Shown in pieces: positions 10,513-20,405 of a stretch of DNA of 64,000 nucleotides. Position 1 is the stretch's first letter; each line of letters opens with the position of its first letter. The stretch is from Aquilaria yunnanensis (Eukaryota > Streptophyta > Magnoliopsida > Malvales > Thymelaeaceae): the NCBI GenBank assembly GCA_039654915.1, contig CM077593.1, positions 58,410,501 to 58,474,500 on the forward strand, in the 5' to 3' direction. Both the position numbers and the translations under genes were made by a program. Under the pieces are notes generated by a model that was not told where the DNA came from, ran no database searches, and saw only the letters and a list, made by a program, of their open reading frames with translations.

Positions 10513-13443
10513 TGTTAGGCTCACCTCCTAAGTGTTTGGCTTGGGCCAAGGAACAAAGAGGACTAATGAGAAGGACTATGGAAAATAGTACAGTGATGTA
10601 TGTGCAAAGCTGGAAACTTTCAGGACTTAACTGCACATAGAAACTGGACTATGGAAAAACTGACAGAAAATAGAGAAAGGGGACCAAATTGTACACTTAA
10701 ATGGGTGGTACAATTAAAACTACAAACTTTAAGTTGGTAATTTTAGCCATGCAAGTTTTTATGATGACTAGTGGAAGACTAGACCAAGTTTAGGGGACAA
10801 CAATGATAACTAGTCATGTCTTGTCTACCACTAAAGAACTATTCATTATTTAACTAGTTAAACTAACTAGTGTTCACACTAGTCTTATGGCCGGATTTAC
10901 AAAGGAATTATGGCACTTTGGTACTTGTGTTAACTTGTGCATGGCATTATGAGCCATGAAGAAACTTAAGTACCTAAGTGGACACATGTTTTAATGGTGC
11001 TAGTGTGACCGTGAATGAGTGAGGGCATCATTGTTTCATGCAAGAAAATGGAAGCACAAAGCTAGCATTTTTGCCAAAATGTATACAAGTGTCTTAAGGC
11101 CGATTTTGACCAAGGACACTTAGACTACTCTTGTTTTCCATTTCAGGTTTCCTTGTTCTTGTCTTGGCCGAGAGTTGTTCTTGAGTGTTCATCTGGAATG
11201 GGTCTTAAATTCAAGCAAACTTAAAGGCACTTGAAGGATTCAAGCTTGGAAGACTTGATTCGGCACTAGTTCACTTGGATTCAAGGTTCGGTTCTTGGAG
11301 ATTCAAGGAAGGCCAAGCCATTCAAGCTAGGGTTTTGAGGTAACTTGTGTGTTTCCTTGATTCCATGGTAGTTCTTACATGAACAAGGAGTTTAAGTGCT
11401 CAAGTGATGTTGTATTAAGCTAATTGAGCAAGTGATGTGTTGGTTTGAAAGTTTAGTGTTGGCCGAAAGTGTTGAATGGGATAGTTTGGTGTTCTTCCTG
11501 GTTTACATGGAAATTAATCCATGATGAAGGTTTATTGATGCCTAATTAATCTTGTGATAGGCTATATTGAGTGAAGAACATCAAAGAGTGAAAGTTTGTG
11601 TTTGGCCGAAAGCTCAAATTGAGGTAATTCCATGATCTTCCTTTGATTACATGGTAATTGTGCCATGAACAAGGTTTAATGATGCCTAGATGGATATATG
11701 TTGGGCTAATTTAGTGAAGAACATCAATGTATGGAATTGGGCATTTGGCCGAGAGCATGAATTATAGTAACTTGGTGTTCTTCATTGAATACATGGTAAT
11801 TAGTCCATGAGTAAGACTTGTTGATGCCTGATTGTTGTTATGGTAGGCTATTTGAGTGAAGAACACTTGGGCAGTGAAAGTTGGTATCTTGGCCGAAAGC
11901 ATTTGAGGTAGGGTTCACTAACACTTGATATGCTTGGTGAATTACCATGGTTCAAGTGTTTAGAGTAGCTAAGTGATGGTTAAAATTTGCCAAATGACCT
12001 TAGTTGCTTGATGGGCTATTGAGAATACATTCGGTTCACAAGTTGATTAGCTAATTAACTATTGTACATGTGCTAGAAATGCTAGTAAATGTGGCTTATT
12101 TACGTGGCATTTTGGAGCTCTAAGTGGAAGTGGTGTGTTTGATGATGTTATGTGTGCAAAGTGCACATGGGCACATGTATGGTATATTCGCCGGGAGCAT
12201 TTTGTGGTGTGAGTGTGTGTTATTGTGTGCTTGGGTGTTTTCCATCTGCTTGCTAACCCAGTTTATGTTATTGTGATTATATGCCTCGGTTATCTATCAT
12301 GTATATGTATATGTTTGGTTTTTCCTTGTCTTTGGGTTTATTTTGCAGCTTATGTTGAGCTAATGGGAGGTTAAGCTTTGAGTTGTATACTCAGCTTAAC
12401 TAAATAGACTCTTAATTGAGTTGAATATCTAGTGAACTCTACTGAGTTTTATACTCAATGCCCATCCTACTTGTTTTTCAGGAAAGGATATTTGGCCTGA
12501 ATAGTGTGTGCTTACTTTGTGCTTGTGTTTAGTGCTAGCTTGCTTTACTGTCAAGGTATGTGCCAATGTGTGCTTGGCTTATTGATTTCGGTTCATTACA
12601 AGTCTTATATCATGTTGGTCGAGACTTATGGACTAAGTTTGCAGGCTTGTAATGTGAGGGACCTGTCTAGGAGAGCTATGGATATGTGGACATTGGCTTT
12701 GATCATAGTGTTTACCTTTATGACTATGAATATGGCAATTGGCTTGGTGTTGCAGTGTGTACTTTTGTATGGGATCCTTAAGGTACTGTTTGACCATTAA
12801 TGGTCATGGGCTGTACTAACATGGCATGGGAAACTTATGGGTTCATGGCAACTAGCCATGTTGGATTCTAGGTAGACTACCTTTTTGTGTACATGTATGT
12901 AGTCCTGGATACCTAGCTTTGGTGTTGGTTTTGTTGGACTTTTGTGCCAAGTTATTTGTATGTGTATGGCTGGTTTTGGACATGTACATATATGTTGAAT
13001 GGTTATGGGCTTTTCTTTGTGTATGTAAATGTGAACCTCCATGTGTACCTTTGTTGGCCGAGAAGAACACGTGCATATCTACTTGTGATTTCAAAATCAA
13101 GGCAAATACTGTGGGCTTCTTGGTTGCCATATAAGTAGCACACTTCATTGCACACCATATATGCACTTAAAATTCCATTAAGTGTTGCCTCGCTTGTTAT
13201 GCAAGTAATCTATTAAAACCTTGCTTGTTTTGCAAGTTAGTGGAATTGGGCCCTTCATCTGTTGCAAGTAATTAATGTATTTGTTTTAAAAGCCTTCTTG
13301 GCCACTTCTCAGGCTTCTCACCTTAAGAAAATAAGACTTAATGTTGCCATTGCTTGTTTGGCCGAATTTAAGAACTTAGAAGTAAGTTCAGTATGGGAGT
13401 TAAACCTAGAACTTATGGGCTAGGGCCTGTGTGAGGTGTGACA
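10513..13443 (-). mobile_element. L1, LTR-like element in ORF3 intron 3
   Basis: A 2.9-kb AT-rich insertion bounded by TGTTAGG and GTGTGACA and flanked by TAAAAA (10507-10512 and 13444-13449). Its reverse complement matches L3 (44930-48341) at both ends and through the body, so it is one family. TGTCACACC-type ends with multi-kb length resemble solo LTRs of Tekay/Del chromoviruses; that affiliation is inference. Strand is given relative to L3. It has no convincing coding sequence; the open frames near 12504-13166 are not conserved in L3. Confidence 0.7.
11330..11930 (-). repeat. About 143-bp tandem repeat inside L1
   Basis: The motif TTGGCCGA recurs at 11459, 11602, 11745 and 11889, spacings 143, 143 and 144 bp. 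The flanks (GTGAAGAACA before it, CATGGTAATT and TGATGCCT after it) recur in the same order. At least four diverged units can be seen. Confidence 0.8.
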
Positions 13444-15444
13444 TAAAAACTTAGAAGAAAATTTTTTAAGTAAAAAAGAAGAAAGAACCACCTGGGCGGC
13501 ATGCTCGGTCATCCTCGCCGTGAGGATCTCTTCATTGGGGCACTCAGTGACAAGCGACTGGAAGGTGGCATTGGTCATCACCCGCGTCGCCATCTGGGGA
13601 GCCATCAGCTGGCTATCCTCAGAGAACAAATTTATGTCCTCTGTGAACGACCAGAAGGGCTCCCTCGGCACCTTATCTTGCGGGGTCCTTCGACGAGCGT
13701 GAGTCTCCATCTAGGGAGCAGCGAGCATGTCCTCTGCAATATCACGCCAAAGTTCCATCAAAACATAATCCCTTAGCCATTCATCCAAAAAATCGTAGAT
13801 GCAAAAAATACTAAGATTTTTATAGGAATGGCTAAGGAACCAACCTGGTGGAACTTCTGCAACGTCATCTTCAGACTCACCCTCTCGGACTTCACTGGGC
13901 ACATCCTTCACCTTCCTTATTCTGCTCTCTTCGAGCTCCTAAGCAGATCTTTGCTTGGCCAAAGTCTCGGTAGTAAGAATGGGGTTTAGTGCTGCTTCGA
14001 GGAGGACAGGATCTGAAGGAGGATCTGTGAGGGTAGGAGGATGGGTAGGGGACCGATCCTGCACCTCAATCATGTCTTCGGGGGAAGGAGGAGTGGCAGC
14101 CTTAGCCTTCTTGGACTTAGAAGGTCTGCCGGCCGTTTTCTTCCTCTTGGCAGGCGCCCTCTTGCACGTTTGCTCCCCCATCTCGGCCTGCCCAAGGAAG
14201 AGGGACTTGTAGAAGTCAGCGGATTGATCGCCCATTTCTGCAAAAGGACAAAAAATTAGTGTAAGTCCAAAAGGAAAATAGATATCAAGCCCTGAAAAGT
14301 GACTTACTTTCAGCAAAAGCCTCATTTGAAATTTCGCTCCAAAGGAGCATGACTATCCAAGCCTTCTTCCCCGGAAGAACGGGCACAGGCATACCAGGGT
14401 CACTCTTGTGCGCATTCACCACTCCCAGTTCCCGAAAGACCTCCTCGGTCATGAGATCCCACTTGATGGGAAAATGGTAAAATGAACAAGGAAGGACCTC
14501 GGGGTCCCAGTCTACCATAGCCCGGATAAGTCTATCGAACTTATCAAAATTGGCAGACAGCTCCGAAGTTAGGAGCTTCCGAGGATCAATGACGTCAATC
14601 TTCAAGGTCCCCGAAGCCCATCTCATCGGCACGTGGCTCTAAAGCTCAGGGATCAGCAGGAAGAAAAACTTCTTTTGCCACCCTCGCCAGCTGTCCTTGT
14701 TGTCAAAGATGAAGGTAAATTTTTTACTCCTAGACCCTCGGGGAAGCAGACGTAAAAGCCACCCTTCAGGACCGGGTGGAGTTTGCAGTACTGCATAAAA
14801 AAGAGAAAGTGGGCGATTATCTTGAAAACCCCACGCATGCAGAGGAAAGAGTTGAAGTAGGAATAAGAATTTGGAAGGAGTTGATTCACGAAAATCCCGT
14901 GGAATTTACAAAACTCGCATATCACCCGGTGGGGAGGATACCGAAGACCAGCCTTCAGTTGAACTCGGTAAACGGTAACCTCACCCAAAGGGGCGAAATA
15001 ACCATACGTACCCGGGATGGGTAACCTCGGGACGACGTAGGAAGGAAGGTAATATTTGGCCACCCACTTCGTCATCTTTTCTGAAGTGGTGGAACAAGGG
15101 TGAGATTCGAGAGGAAGAAAGCTTTCAGGGAGAGGCCGGATAGTCATCAACGGGGTCAGATTCGACATTTTTCAAAAGAAAAGAAGGACGACTTCGGGAA
15201 AGAAGGAGGAAGGAAATAAAAAGGCTTCAGAAAAGCAACCTTGGAGGAAAAAAGAAAGAGAACTACAAAGGGGAATACCCACCAAAAGCTTTGCCGAAGT
15301 CGGGGTTCCTCGACACCGTCGTAGAAGATGCCGGAAATCACTCCGCCGTAGAAACCATTGCCGGAAAAGGAAAAAGACAATAGAAGGCTCTAGAGCAGAT
15401 GAGAGCTAAAGCAAAGAGTGAGGAAAAAATTAGACGAGAGGTGC

Positions 15445-15451
15445 TTATATA
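15445..15451 (-). promoter_or_regulatory. TATA box of E1 ORF3
   Basis: TATATAA on the minus strand, about 280 bp before the ORF3 ATG at 15168. The position is the same as in copy E0. The region 15169-15882 otherwise holds only leader sequence without a gene. Confidence 0.5.
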
Positions 15452-15882
15452 CACCGAAGAGGGTAAGTGAAACGTCGTCATTATTATCCCTCGAAGACAC
15501 AACGGCCTCATTATTAGTTCTCGAAGGTGAAGAGATGCAATTAGCGTGACTGACATAACTATTTCGCCATCCACTAGTGGCCACATGTCATCCAACGCGA
15601 AGAACTAGGGCACGCCCCTCTGACATCATGAAAACCCAGGCACGCTTATCCATAACTGACATGTCTGACCAAAGGATGTGACGATTCACAAATCCGTAGC
15701 AGAAAAAGTGTAAACAAAATAGGCACGCATCCTGAGGTCACCAAGGGAACTAGGGAAGGGTAACTCGGCTATGAAGGAATGCCTTCTGGAGAAGAGCAAT
15801 TCCTTGAGTAGAGTTCCGACTGTGAATTCGATGAAAAAGCCTTCTCGGAAGAGTAAAGCCGAAGTCTCCGCTTTGACTTCCC

Positions 15883-15895
15883 GGGAGGGGGCATG
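15883..15895 (+). other. Polypurine tract of E1
   Basis: GGGAGGGGGCATG directly precedes the right LTR. It is the plus-strand priming site for E1. Confidence 0.75.
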
Positions 15896-16654
15896 TGATA
15901 GCCGAAGTGCCCTTCACCTTCTGAACCCCCAGACTCAGACAAAGTACCAGCCTCGGTAGAGAAACTACCTGCCACGGAAAGAAGGATGTTCGACCTCCCT
16001 AATTCGACCTCGGGAATCCTCCGTTCCAGGAAACGACAGTGCCAACCTTGGGGGGATGATTAAACCATCCTCGAAACTGGGGGTGTCCCTGAGAAAGACC
16101 ACCCTCGGGAAACATACTCCTGTGATACTAGAGTAACCTCGGAAAGTACGACAAGACCAATTAAGGAGCCTCTGACACATCCCCGACACGTCGCCCCCAG
16201 ACACGTTCTAACACGCCGCTTGCAGAGACACCCTAGTACGCCACTCTCGGGTTGCCTAGGCTCCTAGGCAGGCGGCCTATGATCGGCTGGGTGTCCCCTT
16301 GTTCCCTGAAGACGTGGATCTCATCCCACCGAACAAGTGTCACGATCTGGGACGACCACATGAGGAGAACTACTACTGTTCGCTCCTCCATAAATACTCG
16401 GTAAACACCCCAGGTAAAGGGGTTGGGCACTAGAGAGCATACTTCTCCATTATCTATCACCTCCATATCTCCTAAGTACTGACTTGCACGTCAGAGGCTC
16501 CTCCACGGAAACACACTCCGGGGACCTCCTAACCTCTGTCTTCCAAACATTTCAGGTACCCTCCCCTGTGAAATCTCCTCCTCAGGCGCTCTCCTCCACC
16601 GGAAGTCCCCCTCGCTCCTACCATGTCACATGATGAAACTGCCGCCAGGCACCA
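15896..16654 (+). repeat. Right LTR of E1
   Basis: 759 bp from TGATAGCC to CACCA, matching the left LTR at 1806-3985 after removal of S1. It contains CCATAAATACTC (near 16388) as a likely TATA region. It shows the uninterrupted form of the S1 target (ACATTTCAGG near 16548). The right flank, CCGTAGATG, belongs to remnant B. Confidence 0.85.
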
Positions 16655-17160
16655 CCGTAGATGTAGCTTATTGGCCTTTCTAGTTAGGGGACACTTCGTT
16701 CTCTGAAGCTGTGTCTTCTTAGCCGTGGCAGCTTGTAAGCGTCACCCCTCGTTTCTTGGGTACGCCCTTGGTATTTCCAAAGCGTGTATTCCTCTTTTAA
16801 TTTCTTGCAGCAGGTTAGTGAATCGGCACGTCTCATAATCAGACAAATGCGTCACTTCGGATAAACTTGCCTAGGCCTCCGTGTTGTCAGCAGGCGTCCC
16901 CTTATTTCTTACGTCAAGTGACATGTGTCACGTGGCAATTGGTGGATAGTCGCATTGGTTGCATCAACCGCGTCTCTTTGCCTTTGGGGGGTAATTATGG
17001 CGACGATTCGCCTACCCCCTTTGGCATATGTAAACCTTCCTCTCCTCTGAGTTCTCCTCCCTTGCTTTCTTTTACTTCCATTTTACTCTCATTTGCTCCC
17101 AAGCTTCTTTGTTTTCTCTGTGGCGGTGCAAGTGGCGGAACAATTTTCAGCTAGTTTTCA
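16655..17160 (+). promoter_or_regulatory. Leader and promoter region of remnant B ORF3
   Basis: This 0.5-kb stretch precedes B's ORF3 as the leader does in element A. It contains CACGTGGC (from 16929), matching the CACGTGGC at 20012 in A, and then a poor TATA match (GGCATATGTAAA near 17020) where A has TATATATA. It has no coding content. B's polypurine tract and 3' LTR would lie further left and are replaced by the E1 LTR. Confidence 0.5.
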
Positions 17161-18968
17161 TGACGACATTTAGAAATGCCGACTTCGGCCAGAGTTTTGG
17201 TGAGTTCTCTTTTTCGAAGTCCTTCTTCGGCATTATTTCCTTCTTTCTTTCTTTTTTTTTTTCACCTTTCCGAAGTTAGGTTTCCCTTTTCCGAATCTCT
17301 ACCCCAGTTCCGATCGTGTTTGTCCAACCTGTCCCCGAGAGCTGCACTCCCCTTAATTATCATCCGAGTTGTACCACATTGGAGAAGTTGGCAAAGTGGA
17401 CAACTAAATTCTCTCTTACGTGGTTGCCAGGCTACCTAGTCCTGGCCTGTTCAGTTACATGAATAACTCGAATGAGGTTATCGTCTTTCTGGCACAACTG
17501 AAGGTCGGACTTCAGTTTCCTCTGCCAAAGATGATTTGTGACTTCTTACAATTTCATGGCATAGCCGTGAATCAGCATCCTCATAACTCTTACTCCTACT
17601 TCAACACTTTCCTTTGAATGTTTTCTATTTTTTGCTTCCTCGAGGTTTTGGGAGTAAGAAGTACAAATTTACCTTCAACACAAAGGATAGTTGGCAAGGG
17701 TGGCAAAGGAAGTTCTTCTTCCTGAAGGTGGCTGACCAGTGGGAGCACATTTCAACCAAATGGGCGTAGGGGACTTTGCCTATAGATGTAGTTGACCATA
17801 GAAAACTGCTAACCCTATAGTTAGAAGCCCAGTTCGAGGAGTTCGATAGACGTATTCAGGTTGTCGCGGATTGGGACCCCGAGGTCCCCCCCGTTCTCTA
17901 TACCCCTTTATCATTAGATGGAACTTGATGACCGAAGAGGTCCTTCAGAAACTAGAGGTGATCAAGAAGCATGTTACTAACCTGAACATGCCGAAGCCTC
18001 TTTCTGATGGGAAAAAGTCATGGTTGGTAATGCTCCTTCAAGGCAAATTCACGTATTTGGCCCTTAAAGAGAGTAAGTTCCTTTCCAAATTTTTCATCTC
18101 TCTCTCTGTGTACATACATTAATATTTTTCTTTTTGCAGAGATGGGTGACAAATCTACTGCGTTCTACAAGTTTCTCTTCCTCGGTCAAGCCGAGAAGGG
18201 GGAGCAGCAAAAGAAGAAAGTAGCCCCAAAGAGGAAGAAGATGTCGAGGGGAGGGCCATCTTTGGCAAGCCAATCGAAGAAGGCCAAGGAGGACCCTTTT
18301 CCTCCCCCTCTAGAAGGTGACATGGAGGTGTAGGAATAGTCCTTGGTTTGCACCGACCCACCCTCAGAGCCGACCATCAGCTCGACTCCTCGGAGCCCCA
18401 TCACTGCGGTGGAGTTCTTGAGTACTTCGGTAGGGGGCCTTCCTGCCGAGGAGATCGAGGCGCGCTAAAGAATGAAGGGCAAGGAAGTACCTGACGATGT
18501 TCAGGAGGTCAGTGACTCTGAGGAGGACATCACCGAGGTTCCACTAGGTTTTCCCCTTAGCCATTTTTCTGTGAGTTTGGGAGTTTTTGACAGTTTAGAT
18601 CTTATAGACGAATGGCTAAGGGATAATGTACTGACGAAACTTTGGCGTGATTTTGCAGAGGAGCAGGTGTCTGCCGCGTGGATGGCAGAGGATGCCTGGA
18701 AGCGGGCCCTTCAGGACTCCCACATCCTGAGGGACAAGGTGCCGAAGGAGCCTTTCTAGACCTTCACGGAGGACATGAACTTGTTCTCTGAGGACAGCCA
18801 GAAAATGGCTCCTCAAATGGCGAAGGGCATCCTCACCAATGCGACCTTCAAGTCCCTTAGTGAGGAGTGCCCAAATGAGGAGGTCCTTGCAGCGAGGATG
18901 TCTGAACATGCTGCCCAGGTAAATTCTGATCTTTTGGAACTTAGAAGATTTTTCTAAGCTTTTATAGG

Positions 18969-19713
18969 TGATGCCCTGAGACATCTTCACTGGAAGGCTT
19001 GGTGAGTTCCGGGAGGACTTCCTGTGAGGGAGAGCATCTGGAGTTGAGGTTTCCCAGGGGAATGTGCCTGAAAAACTCAGAGAAGAGGGTTAGGAGGTCC
19101 CCGGGATGCTTTTCCGGGGAGGAGCCTCCGACGCCCAAGTCAGTTTCCTAAGTAGGAAAGGGGGAAGCACTAGAGTTTTTAGTGGGCTTGCCTGTATTTT
19201 CTCGAGGAGGAGGAGTCGAACCGTTTGCCAGGGTCTGTTCCCTGGTATTTATAGAGAAGCCCAGCCCGTTCAGATGATGACACGTGTTCGGTCGGATGTT
19301 CTCTAAGTTTCTGGGCGTAGGGGGCGAGTAGCCGGTGACAGGCTCCTTGAGCCTTGAACCGAGACAGGCCGTGACAAGACCTGGACGGCGTCGGTGTGTC
19401 AAATCGCCATTTTGAGGTCAAATGTAGCGTCTGTGGGTGACATGTCAGAGGCTCCTTAAATGCTCATACCATACTCCCAAAGTCCCTGGACGAAGTCGTC
19501 CTTTGACACGGACGGTGCCCCTTCGGGAAATGCGCCCGTAGTTCGGGGAGTTCCCTGATTCAGGGTTCCACCTTCGGGGAGATCTTCTTAGGCTTGCAAT
19601 AGCTGATTCTCCATCTCCGAAGGCGATTTGTTTAGTACCTCGGGGGGGCTAATAGTATCCTCGCATTTCCTGACGCTCCGAGTTTGGGTTAGATAGAGGC
19701 GATAGGGCTATCA
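18969..19713 (-). repeat. 3' LTR of element A
   Basis: 745 bp, plus-strand ends TGATGCC and GGCTATCA. It contains the minus-strand TATAAATA box (near 19246) and the palindrome CACGTG (19282-19287) about 30 bp upstream of it. A 4-bp loss near the end removes the loop of the terminal hairpin present in the 5' LTR. Confidence 0.9.
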
Positions 19714-19731
19714 CATGCCCCCATTTGGAAA
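19714..19731 (-). other. Polypurine tract of A
   Basis: On the minus strand this is a purine-rich run ending AAATGGGGGCATG directly before the LTR start TGATAG. It is the same arrangement as 34309-34322 in F. Confidence 0.8.
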
Positions 19732-20011
19732 GCCGAAGTGGAGACTTTGGTTTGTAGTCTTTCCGAGGATGCTCTTTGGGAGTTTTTAGGGAGTAAAACC
19801 TGTGCCGAAGATACACCTTTTGCCCGAAGATATGGGCTATTCGGCTATGGCCTGTCTTTTGGTGTCTTCGAGGCAACTTACTTCTTCCCGTTTTCCTTTT
19901 GCAGGTCTGTGCAACGTCGCGTCTCATGGCCAGGCGTGTCAGTCTGGAGCGGTGCATCACAGTTTTTAGGGGTGTCAGAAGGCGTGTCCCCTATTTTGAC
20001 GTGACGGCTGA

Positions 20012-20155
20012 CACGTGGCACACTATCATTAGAGGAGAGTCTAGTCGGTTACAGAGGGCGCATCTTTTCGGACGCAGGGAACAGTTAAGGCGACAGTTCG
20101 CCTTCAAGGGGTACTTATGACGCCGGTTCGTCTACCCACCTTCAGCCTATATATA
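20012..20155 (+). promoter_or_regulatory. ORF3 promoter of A: G-box and TATA box
   Basis: CACGTGGC at 20012-20019 (a perfect plant G-box/ABRE core) is followed by TATATATA at 20148-20155, then 250 bp to the ORF3 ATG at 20406. C has the same TATA position (30723-30733) and B has the same G-box (16929). This indicates transcription independent of, and opposite to, the LTR transcript. Activity is inferred only. Confidence 0.6.
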
Positions 20156-20405
20156 GCCCATTCCATCATAAGTTCCTTTTTTGGTTTTGCTTCTGCTCTT
20201 TTCCCTGCTTGCAACTGTATTTTCCCTGCTTTCCGCGGTGGTGCTGTTTGACAGAGTTTTTTCCGGCAATCTTTCACGACGGTGACTTCAAACCCAGATT
20301 TTGGCAATTCATTTGGTGGGTTTTTGATTTCCAGAATCCTTTGATTTTTAGAGTATTTCCAGAAGTTGTTTTCTTTCCTTTTTTCGAACTCGTTTCTCAA
20401 CCAAC

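Larger units (their letters stand above)
9775..15168 (-). pseudogene. E1 ORF3, spliced antisense gene (broken)
   Basis: The gene starts MSNLTPLMTIRPLPESFLPL at 15168 and runs opposite to gag-pol. Exon 1 (to 14308) is the PF04195-like domain. Intron 1 is 14238-14307. Exon 2 (MGDQSADFYKSLFLGQAE, then a Lys/Arg stretch and an acidic stretch) runs to 13845. Intron 2 is 13734-13844. Exon 3 (13492-13733; FWSFTEDINLFSEDSQ, EHAAQ) is followed by intron 3 (10467-13491), which contains inserted L1. Exon 4 (10466 to about 9775) is a Lys/Glu-rich coiled coil ending in FGLARHQVFARHPGLDLSYL. All introns have GT-AG ends. Breaks: a frameshift near 14750, a stop near 14640, a TAG in exon 2 near 13937, two stops in exon 4 and a frameshift near 9890. 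Product role is unknown. Confidence 0.75.
1806..16654 (+). mobile_element. Tat-type Ty3/gypsy element E1, decayed
   Basis: This is a full-length element: left LTR (1806-3985), primer-binding site, gag, protease, reverse transcriptase, RNase H, aRNH, integrase, antisense ORF3, polypurine tract and right LTR (15896-16654). Solo LTR S1 in the left LTR and L1 in an ORF3 intron add about 4.3 kb. The left LTR is shared with copy E0, whose 3' end occupies 1-1805, so the two copies are arranged LTR-internal-LTR-internal-LTR. The target duplication cannot be checked because the outermost left LTR is outside the window; the right flank begins CCGTA. The coding regions carry many stops and at least one frameshift, so E1 is not autonomous. 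The right side adjoins remnant B, into which the array seems to have inserted. Confidence 0.85.

Noticed and set aside
12504..13166. Several open frames in L1 with hydrophobic translations
   Set aside because: They overlap on both strands, have no recognisable domain and are not kept in the homologous part of L3; composition of AT-rich LTR sequence explains them.
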